Shown here piece by piece: positions 1 through 9,000 of a DNA stretch of 64,000 bases (position 1 is the first letter of the stretch; each line of letters opens with the position of its first letter). Origin of the DNA: Candidula unifasciata (Eukaryota; Mollusca; Gastropoda; Stylommatophora; Geomitridae). The stretch lies in assembly GCA_905116865.2 (NCBI GenBank), contig CAJHNH020007556.1, positions 557,501 through 621,500 of the forward strand, given 5' to 3'. Made by a program: the position numbers and the translations under genes. The notes beneath the pieces are model-generated. The model was not told the DNA's origin and made no database searches. It worked only from the letters and a program-made list of their open reading frames with translations.

Positions 1-190
1 GCCTTCTGACTGATACTCTACCTTTTGTTTTCGAACTTATTTTGGAGAATATAGTATCATAAGAAATCATACATAACCACAACATCAAGTCAGATTATCA
101 ACATCTGTTTTATCATTCTTTCTGAAAAAAGGAGTCGATGTTGGTCTGTGTCATATTCTAATTTTTTAAAAAAAAATATGGTAAGGGGAC

Positions 191-548
191 TCATGATGTT
201 CAACTGTGTGAATCATGATGTTCACCTGTGTGAATCATGATGTTCACCTGTGTGAATCATGATGTTCACCTGTGTGAATCATGATGTTCAACTGTGTGAA
301 TCATGATGTTCACCTGTGTGAATCATGATGTTCACCTGTGTGAATCATGATGTTCACCTGTGTGAATCATGATGTTCACCTGTGTGAATCATGATGGTCA
401 CCTGTGTGAATCATGATGTTCACCTGTGTGAATCATGATGTTCACCTGTGTGAATCATGATGGTCACCTGTGTGAATCATGATGTTCACCTGTGTGAATC
501 ATGGTGTTCAACTGTGTGAATCATGGTGTTCAACTGTGTGAATCATGT
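191..548. repeat. 22-bp tandem satellite, about 16 copies
   Basis: The unit is close to TGTGTGAATCATGATGTTCACC. Each copy holds an imperfect 18-bp palindrome (GTGAATCATGATGTTCAC). Copies differ by single substitutions (A/C after TTCA, TT/GG before CACC). Confidence 0.95.
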
Positions 549-786
549 TCACCTCCAACTCAAAAAAATGGTGTGCTCAAGAAGATAAGGTTATTAATCA
601 CAGGGTAACCATTAACTCAAGAAGATTTGGTGTGAATCACAGGGTAACCTTCAACTTAAGAAGACTGTGTGTGAATCATGGTGTTTATCTCTAACTAAAG
701 GAGACTAAGTGCAAATCTTGCTAACCTTCACTAACTCATAAAAAACTAGTTAGTATTATGACATCCACATCTAACTCAAGAAGTCA

Positions 787-1150
787 AAATGATGGTGTGA
801 ATCATGGACTCTGGCAGTCACTCAAGAAGACGGTGTGAATCATGGACTCTGGCAGTCACTCAAAATGATGGTGTGAATCATGGACTCTAGCAGTCACTCA
901 AAATGATGGTGTGAATCATGGACTCTAGCAGTCACTCAAAATGATGTTGTCAATCATGGACTCTGGCAGTCACTCAAAATGATGGTGTGAATCATGGACT
1001 CTGGCAGTCACTCAAAATAATGGTGTGAATCATGGACTGTGGGCAGTCACTCAAAATGATGGTTTGAATCACTGACACTTATCAGTTATTCAAGATGATG
1101 GTGTGAATCATGGACTCTTATCAGTTACTCAAGAAAATGGTGTGAATCAA
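787..1150. repeat. 38-bp tandem repeat, about 9 copies
   Basis: The unit reads TGATGGTGTGAATCATGGAC followed by TCTGGCAGTCACTCAAAA. It shares GTGTGAATCATG with the 22-bp array upstream; 550-787 is degenerate intermediate sequence with the same word. It decays toward 1150. Confidence 0.9.
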
Positions 1151-1591
1151 TCAAGATAACAAGGTGCATTTTTATCAAACAAGAACCTGAAGATTTCCAA
1201 CCCCTAACCCTCTTTCTCTTGCTCTCTTTTCCCTCCTTCTCTTTACACATTAAATGGCTAGCCTTCCCATGACATTTTGAACAAGGAGGATGCATAACAC
1301 ATATACATATATATCTGCACACTGTCACAGCCTCAGATTACCAGCAGAATGCAATTAATAGTATTGGACCAGCACATCCATACAATAGCTCAGTAAGCCA
1401 AGTTGTACTCGCCGAGGAAGCAGACAAATGTGGTGTTGCTATCAAATACCCACAAGTTCAGAACATAGCCCTCTAGTGCAGACAGGCAGGTCGAGGTTCA
1501 ATTGACATCATGGAAATAGAACATTGTCCCAGATAAACATACTTGGACTAGCTGTCAGAAGACGATCTACATGTCTAAATAAGCATTAGAA
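1150..1591. other. No gene seen
   Basis: Non-coding sequence between the satellite and the hAT element; a pyrimidine-rich stretch lies at 1195-1250. No exon with credible splice sites was found. Confidence 0.4.
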
Positions 1592-1780
1592 CAGTGGCTC
1601 TCAATCTATCCTAATGCAGCGACCCTTTAATACAGTTCCCTCATGTTGTGGCGACCCCCCTAACAATGATTTTCCTTCATAACTTCAATGAATATGTATT
1701 TTCCAATGATCTTAGGCAACCCATATGAAAGGGTAGTTCAACCCAAAAAAGGGCAGCAACTGGCAGGCTGAGAACCGCTG
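1592..1780 (+). mobile_element. hAT-type miniature element, SPIN/URR1-like
   Basis: The 189-bp element starts CAGTGGCTCTCAATCT and ends AGGCTGAGAACCGCTG, imperfect terminal inverted repeats of hAT type. It is flanked by CATTAGAA (1584-1591) and CACTAGAA (1781-1788), an 8-bp target duplication matching at 7 of 8 bases and the size expected for hAT. Internal words (GCGACCCTTTAATACAGTT, CTCATGTTGTGGCGACCCCC, GATCTTAGGC, GAAAGGGTAGTTC) are those I know from SPIN/URR1 hAT miniature elements of vertebrates. No transposase is encoded. Confidence 0.8.
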
Positions 1781-2444
1781 CACTAGAATATAACAGATTA
1801 CTGACTTGAGACTACATGCATCGTCCCAATGGCAATCTATGTCAGTACCTTATGTGTTACTTAGCAGTTCACATTTATCGCATTCAAATTCTCAACAAAA
1901 TATATCCATTCCATTAAATATAGAATCGACACACAACAAGAATCTTAAAAATAAGCATCTTTATTGCAAAACGTACCACTATGTGTTAGATGACTTAGTT
2001 TATATTATTTACATCAAAACCGTTATGATCGATCAAGATTGCTTCAAGTCAGTCAATAGTAGTAGCTAAATAAATAGACAATTCTGATCTTTTACCATTC
2101 ACATTCAAACATTATATATATATATACAATTTTATATTCAAGCCCTTCATAATTTGAAACCAGAAAAGTATAGAAATATTAATTTATGTCACACATCACA
2201 GCAGTTAGATTTGTTTTGCTCCCACTGAAATTATTGAGATTAAATCCAATAAAACACGTGCATAAAGACATTTTGTTAATCAGTAATTGTAAGCATACAT
2301 TTAATCTATCTTCCCTTAAGCCGCAGGAATGTAAGTAAAGGGCTTTAAGCGTTTTGTGCAATAACTTAAAATTAGAAATAATACTTTTTTTTTAACAATT
2401 CAAGCTACAAGCATGTATTTAAAATCAGCAATATAGGCATTCAC

Positions 2445-3600
2445 TTATGAGCAAGGAAAGGAAAACACTGGTATTTGTGAACCAGCTATATAAAACATGT
2501 TATTAGCTAGCAGAAACACTGGTATTTGTGAACCAGCTATATGAAACATGTTATTAGCTAGCAGAAACACTGGTATTTGTGAACCAGCTATATGAAACAT
2601 GTTATTAGCTAGAAGAAACACTGGTATTTGCGAACCAGCTATATAAAACATGTTATTAGCTAGCAGAAACACTGGTATTTGCGAACCAGCTATATGAAAC
2701 ATGTTATTAGCTAGCAGAAACACTGGTATTTGTGAACCAGCTATATAAAACATGTTATTAGCTAGAAGAAACACTGGTATTTGTGAACCAGCTATATGAA
2801 ACATGTTATTAGCTAGAAGAAACACTGGTATTTGTGAACCAGCTATATGAAACATGTTATTAGCTAGAAGAAACACTGGTATTTGTGAACCAGCTATATG
2901 AAACATGTTATTAGCTAGCAGAAACACTGGTATTTGCCAACCAGCTATATGAAACATGTTATTAGCTAGCAGAAACACTGGTATTTGTGAACCAGCTATA
3001 TGAAACATGTTATTAGCTAGCAGAAACACTGGTATTTGCGAACCAGCTATATGAAACATCTTTTTAGCTAGCAGAAACACTGGTATTTGCGAACCAGCTA
3101 TATGAAACATGTTATTAGCTATCAGAAACACTGGTATTTGTGAACCAGCTATATGAAACATGTTATTAGCTAGCAGAAACACTGGTATTTGCGAACCAGC
3201 TATATGAAACATCTTTTTAGCTAGCAGAAACACTGGTATTTGCGAACCAGCTATATGAAACATGTTATTAGCTAGCAGAAACACTGGTATTTGCGAACCA
3301 GCTATATGAAACATGTTATTAGCTAGAAGAAACACTGGTATTTGTGAACCAGCTATATAAAACATGTTATTAGCTAGCAGAAACACTGGTATTTGCGAAC
3401 CAGCTATATGAAACATGCTATTAGCTAGAAGAAACACTGGTATTTGTGAACCAGCTATATGAAACATGTTATTAGCTAGAAGAAACACTGGTATTTGCAA
3501 ACCAGCTATATAAAACATGTTATTAGCTAGCAGAAACACTGGTATTTGCGAACCAGCTATATGAAACATGTTATTAGCTAGCAGAAACACTGGTATTTGT
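2445..3600. repeat. 51-bp minisatellite, about 22 copies
   Basis: The unit contains AGAAACACTGGTATTTGCGA and ACCAGCTATATGAAACATG and includes the palindrome GCTAGC. Because 51 is a multiple of three and the minus frame has no stop, the array reads as a 381-aa ORF of 17-residue units (MFHIAGSQIPVFLLANN). Variation among units (Ser/Leu/Trp, His/Tyr, Asn/Lys) changes residues freely. It lies in the presumed 3' UTR or flank of AF9/ENL copy 1. Confidence 0.95.
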
Positions 3601-3714
3601 AAACCAACTATTTAAAACATTAGCTAGAAAAAGTTTGGTACACAGACTAACATGAACACAGGAATGGTTTATTCTCAAGGGGAAAAGTGCAACACATGAT
3701 AAGTTGTGCACTAC

Positions 3715-3975
3715 TTTATTAGCACAGATGATTGCAAGATCTGGGAGGAAGGCGAGAGGAAGACCATGAAAGAGAGTGATTGACGGTGTAGCTGAAAACT
3801 GCAAAAAGATGGGGGTAGGGGGGGAACTACCACCCAAGCCAATCGAGAGGTGCAAGACAAATACTGAAAGCCACATTACTGGGCTACTACCTGGTATCAG
3901 CAAGACAGCAAAAGAAGAAGGTAGCAAGAGAAGAAAAAGACAAGTGAAACAGACAGTAGAGAGATGCAAGAGTAG
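3715..3975 (+). mobile_element. RTE-like LINE, 3' end fragment
   Basis: The translation SGRKARGRP...KRVIDGVAENC and the downstream ERCKTNTESHITGLLP match the 3' ends at 35720-36045 and 56780-57120. The RGRP-KRW type motif is typical of the C-terminus of RTE-like ORFs. Only the last about 260 bp is present. Confidence 0.6.
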
Positions 3976-4181
3976 AAAAAAACAATTCTGAGAGACTAGA
4001 AGAGTTTGTATATGCTTACATCATGCAGAGTTCTCTAAAGTCGACGTTAAAAATAACCGCACCCAAATGGTTAAAAGAGGCTAGAAAAAAAGAATTCTCA
4101 AATGATACAAATGCTAAAAAATACCAGCATGTGGTCTCCATGACTGCAAATCGTTTATTAAACTTCATCAATAACAGAGTT

Positions 4182-6056
4182 TTAGTACTCACGTAACAAA
4201 GCCTGAATCTGCAGGACAACAGCTTTATCCACACTGCAAATGTCAAACGAGAGAGATACATCACCGATATCAAAATCATCAGTTTCCCCAATGATTTCTG
4301 CAACTCTCTCTAGCAGTTCATAGTTGGAATCTATCTGTGCTTTTTCAATCTGTTCATTGACAGCAATCAGATCTCCAATAGAAATGCCATTTGGTGCCAA
4401 AATATCCAGTCCATTACAATTCTGACTGTCAGTACTGTTAGCTGTATTAACGTGTTCTACCTCAGAGTCAGGATATTCTACCTTCCGCTCTACACTTTTT
4501 GTCTTGACAGGTTCTGAGACATTTGCTTTCTTTTCTGATGTGCTGAACTTTTTTTCCTCACTGGGCTCATATTCTGCTTTCTTTTGTTTCTCTTCCGCTG
4601 ACCCTCTCCTAACTATCTTTTGCGAAGAACTTTTATTTACTTCAGTGGTCTGCTGGGACTGTTTGTTCAAGATTGATTTCAGATCTTTCTGCTGAGATTT
4701 CACAAAAGGAGCTTCTTCTTCTGAATCACTGTCACTGTCTGTGAGACCAGAGACGATGTGCTTGTCCTCATCTTCTTGAGGATCTGGTATTTCATGGTCT
4801 GACTTGTCTTCACAAGAAACAGCAGAAGATGGGCTGTCAGGACTTGAGTGGAGTGGGGAGCTCTTCAGCTCAGTTTTGTCCACAGGAAGAGGTGATGCAA
4901 CTGGGCTTTCTTCCTCATCTGATTTACTTTTGAGTGGTGACAACAATAGCTGTGGTTGAAAGTTTGCAGTCATAGCCAGCCTCTCTGAATGAGTGAAACT
5001 CTCCGATTTACCAACGATCTCTTGTTTTTGAGGAGTTCCTGAGCGTTTTGCTGAGGATTCCTTCTGCTTTGTCTCTGAAGAGTGACTGTGTCTTTGTTTT
5101 TCTGGATGATGACTTTTCTCATGCTTGCTTTTATCCGAATATGATGGTTTTGATTCTTTAACTTCTTTCGATGATTCCTTTTCTTTATTATCTCTCGAAA
5201 CATGTTTCTCTTTTCCAGAACTGCTCTTTACTTTCAGAGATTTCTCATCTGTACTGGCAACAGAGGAACTTCTCTTAAGTTTTTTTTTATCAACATCATC
5301 TGCTGATTCCACTGGTCTCCTGTGGCTTTTATGATGCTCATCAATGTCTTTAGATATCTTTTCTTTATTTATATCTTCTTTTACCTTTTTAGGTTCTGAA
5401 TGTGAAGTATTAGAAACATCTTTATGGGAGGAATGCTTTTCCTTGGGTAATTTCTCTTTCTCTTTGCTGGAACTATGAAGTTTTTCCTTTGAGGATCTTG
5501 TTGTGTCTTTGTCCTTGCTTGGCACATTTTTCTCCCTTTCTTTATGAGATACCTGTGCTGCAACTTTGTTATCAACTTGAGAAGACGACGTGGAACTTTT
5601 CCCAGAAGAATGTGAGCCCTCTCTTTCCTTTCTGGATTCCAAATTTTCTTTAACAACCTTTTGGGAATCTACCACTTTATCTTTCTTTACAGCATCTTTG
5701 TCTTTATGTGAGCTGCTTCTATCCCTTTCTTTCGTCTTGTCTTTGTGCTTGTGAGATTTGTGTGAAGTTTCTTTGTCTGGCCTCTCTCTGTGGGAAGAAT
5801 GTGAGGAGCTGCTTCTATGCTTTGACCTGTCCTTGTGTGATGAAGAAGAATCTTGTTTTGGCTGTGATGATGATGAACTCTCCTTCTTCCCAGAAGAGCT
5901 CTCCTTTTCTTTTTTAACTGGTGTAGGAGGTGGTGGCGGAGTAGTATGACTATCATCATTATCAGAGGACATTGGTGACAGTGACGACAAAGATGGAGCT
6001 GGTGATGCAGATTTGAACTCTGAACTTGATTTTTTCTTTTTCTTCTTCACTTTCTC
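4182..6056 (-). CDS. MLLT3: AF9/ENL copy 1, exon 5 (Ser/Lys linker and AHD, stop)
   Basis: The exon starts after TTTGCAG with codons for EKVKKKKKK, and TAA lies at 4184-4182. It encodes 624 residues: a poly-Ser/Lys/Glu/His linker, Pro-rich and acidic stretches (SDSDSEEE near 4720-4745), then the conserved [18 protein letters not shown] segment and the AHD, ending LLREY. Such linkers are intrinsically disordered. The 5' part (about 5480-5860) is strikingly close to copy 2 at the DNA level. Stop-free frames on both strands inside this exon are shadows of its biased composition. Confidence 0.93.
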   Translation of the reverse strand, partial: EKVKKKKKKSSSEFKSASPAPSLSSLSPMSSDNDDSHTTPPPPPTPVKKEKESSSGKKESSSSSQPKQDSSSSHKDRSKHRSSSSHSSHRERPDKETSHKSHKHKDKTKERDRSSSHKDKDAVKKDKVVDSQKVVKENLESRKEREGSHSSGKSSTSSSQVDNKVAAQVSHKEREKNVPSKDKDTTRSSKEKLHSSSKEKEKLPKEKHSSHKDVSNTSHSEPKKVKEDINKEKISKDIDEHHKSHRRPVESADDVDKKKLKRSSSVASTDEKSLKVKSSSGKEKHVSRDNKEKESSKEVKESKPSYSDKSKHEKSHHPEKQRHSHSSETKQKESSAKRSGTPQKQEIVGKSESFTHSERLAMTANFQPQLLLSPLKSKSDEEESPVASPLPVDKTELKSSPLHSSPDSPSSAVSCEDKSDHEIPDPQEDEDKHIVSGLTDSDSDSEEEAPFVKSQQKDLKSILNKQSQQTTEVNKSSSQKIVRRGSAEEKQKKAEYEPSEEKKFSTSEKKANVSEPVKTKSVERKVEYPDSEVEHVNTANSTDSQNCNGLDILAPNGISIGDLIAVNEQIEKAQIDSNYELLERVAEIIGETDDFDIGDVSLSFDICSVDKAVVLQIQALLREY

Positions 6057-9000
6057 CTGCAAACCAGGCAAAGTATTGGAACAGTAAATATATCATTATT
6101 ACCATAAAATAAAACATTCAAAAGTGAAAAACTGGCGCTGATGGGCAAGGACCACATTATTATTGACCAAATAGTACTGCAGGTCAGGACAGCAGTATGT
6201 ACTTGGACCAACAAGAATATATTTGACCTTACACCAAAATTATGTCATGAAAAAATGTACAGTGGCTTTGAGACAAACTGTGACCTTTACTGACTGCATT
6301 TTGGCTGTGACATTTAAGAACATACACAGAAGAAAGTTCAAAATATTTATTCATAAGAAATAACGTGCCAAATGCCAAGATTCATTCTTATAAATCAATT
6401 TTTCCTAAGATTAGATTTCGTCAAAAAATAATCGGCACAAGTCTTATTCATCTTCCAAAGGAACAACTCTAGCACTTGTTTCAAATCTACCCACCTATTT
6501 CTAAACAGATTCAAGTCTAAACTGATGGTTCTGTCAAGAGACTTAGTTCTATCTATTGCCACACTGAAAGATCTTTATCAAATAAAAACTTATTTGACAT
6601 TGTAAATCAACAGAAACTGCTCTGCGTTGGTGAGTCGAATATTATTGTGTGTTGCCATCCATTTTAATGCACAACATTACTATCTTAGCTTATTTAAAAA
6701 AAAAAAAAAACTGTTATTACTTTTTTAGTTGTCTTAGACATAAATAATTGTTATTCTTCCTTTGTTCTTAAAATTGTTTTTTTTTTTCCCCACTCAAAGC
6801 ATAATAAAGTTTTTACTTTGCCTTCACATTCATAATGTAACTATGGCTGTTTTTCTGGTAAATATCTGTATTACCTTGTGGTCTTTATTTTCTGCATACA
6901 TTTGGTTTTTTATTGCTTTAAAACATTTTCTGCAACAGATGCATGTACAACACTGTGTTTGTCTCAGTTTTTTCTTTTTTTTTTTGCCTGACTGGCTAAC
7001 AACTGTTACAGATTTGTGAATGATCTGTTTTTTGCCTGAAATGTTCAGCTTGTTGTCTATACTAAGAGAAAACACAAGACAGACAGATAATAGAACTGTT
7101 TTTGGTACCATCAGAACCGGAAATGTGTGCTGGCTGCTGTAAATAGGGATGTATTGAATAAGGGAATGTCCTGAGCGCAGTGATGTTGGTTGCAGATGTG
7201 ACTGGCCAGAACGAAGCCTGCCACCTAGTTAACTGAATTAAAACCTCTGTACTGACAAGTTTCTGCAACAGCTGCCGTGCAGTGCTGATTAAACATTCTA
7301 ACTGTTCATCTGATATTGTGATCATTAACACAAAACCAGCTTTGTTACCAAAAATTTAGAGGATTTTTCAAGAATTTACCTTGTCCTTCTCTTTATCTTT
7401 TGGTGTTTTTGGTAATGCCTTTTTCTCAGATCTGACTGGAGAACCAAACAGTTCACTTGATGGATCTGGAACTTGTTCAATCTGTGTTAGGGATAAAACT
7501 TTGAAATAAATTTTGCAGCATGCATATATTGTAATAAATCTTTCATCTTATGAAAACAAATATATCTAAGGCACGTTTCAGTTAAACATTATGTACTAAA
7601 ACAAGTTCTCACTGACAATGAAAAATATAAACACACACTCGAAACAAAATACAGATTAAAAATGGAGCAGCTGTGGTGTAGCTCAACTAGGGATCTGAAG
7701 GTCATGGGTTACAATCTACACAGTGCCAGATTTATTTCAAACATGACCCTTGGCTGCCAGGTTTGCCCAGACTGAAATGGGTATCAGGCAAAATCCTAGG
7801 AAGTAAAGGTGGCTGGCGAGATGCTGACCACATCATCCATCGGTCAAAAAAAATATGACCTAGCCAGATATGCCCAATGTGCCGCTGGCATGTGTAGGGA
7901 CCTTTACTTGTACTTTACAGATTAAATATGGTCTGGGTCACACAAGTCAGAAAATTTAAATGTGTCTGTCTTATATAAAGGGTATCTTAACCAACTGTGT
8001 TCTAGCTAACATATTTATCATGACCCATTCCCCTCAGCCCTCAGAGCTTGAGATGTGTGACTGACTTGGACACCACAAACAGATAGTGACACTACAAACA
8101 GCTACCAACACCACTAACAGCTACCTAGCATTGGAAATCCAGGCTTACACAGATGGCTCAGCATTGAGGCCACCTTTTTTAGAGAAGGCTTTTAAAATCG
8201 TGTTCTCAGGTAACACATTAAAAAAGAGAATTGTCTATGGCAAGAAAACAAGAGGTAGACACTGATACAAGTGGCAGAACAAAATCATACACCATAAAAG
8301 TCCATTACAATCATATATTCTGTAAGACACATGTACCCCATCTGTAATGTATACACTCTAGAAGTACATTATAAAGAATCATATATTCTGTAAGACAGAC
8401 TTACCCCTCCATTAATGTATACACTCTAGAAGTACATTATAAAGAATCATATATTCTGTATTCTGTAAGACAGACTTACCCCTCCATTAATGTATACACT
8501 CTAGAAGTACATTACTAACAATCATATATTCTGTAAGACAGACTTACCCCTCCATTAATGTATACACTCTAGAAGTACATTACTAACAATCATATATTCT
8601 GTAAGACATTCTTACCCCGCCAGCTTTAATCAGTTTTGCCTTGAATTCTGGTGTCGGGTTTTGAAACTTTAACTTCTCATAACGAACATTGTTTATCGGA
8701 GGGCTGTCCTTTGCATTCAGAAACAGATCATACGAAAATACGATTTTTCTCGGAGTCTGCTTGTTCTTAAAGTGTATTTCAATAGGCAAAATAAACCCTG
8801 CATATCCAGATTCTGTTACTCGAAAAGGTGGCTCAGTTATGACTGAAATTAAAAAAACAAAAATGTTTTAAAAAATAGTGGGCCAATTGCTCATTATAAT
8901 CTTCTGAAAGAAAATATTAAGCAAAGACAAAAAAACAAGTAGTTTAAACACACAATATAGCTGGGTTATTTTGTTGTAAACAGTCATCTGAAAGACAGAG

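Larger units (their letters stand above)
1950..4181 (-). other. Putative long 3' UTR of AF9/ENL copy 1
   Basis: An AATAAAG on the minus strand at about 1960-1966 lies some 2.2 kb after the stop. The stretch 2000-2210 is recognisably similar to 26880-27030, at the same distance after the copy 2 stop (shared segments include TTATTTACATCA, AATAAATAG and ATAATTTGAAACCAG). The interval also holds the 51-bp minisatellite (2445-3600) and a LINE 3' fragment (3715-3975). It may be a UTR carrying inserted repeats or simply the 3' flank. Confidence 0.4.

Noticed and set aside
2445..3590. 381-aa ORF of 17-residue repeats on the minus strand as a secreted or membrane repeat protein
   Set aside because: It is fully explained by a 51-bp minisatellite whose unit happens to lack a stop; units vary without protein-level constraint and there is no unique N- or C-terminal domain.
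3776..3991. 71-aa plus-strand ORF as a gene
   Set aside because: It is the 3' end of an RTE-like LINE shared with 35.7 and 56.8 kb.
4182..4200. Splice donor (AC|GTGAGT) at the very end of AF9/ENL copy 1
   Set aside because: The AHD is complete and the next codon is followed by TAA; copy 2 ends at the same place with no donor, so the stop is taken as real.
4504..5959. Several ORFs of 60-90 aa on both strands inside the AF9/ENL exon 5 regions (also 29168-30625)
   Set aside because: Shadows of the Ser/Lys-biased coding sequence; they lack their own homology or signals.
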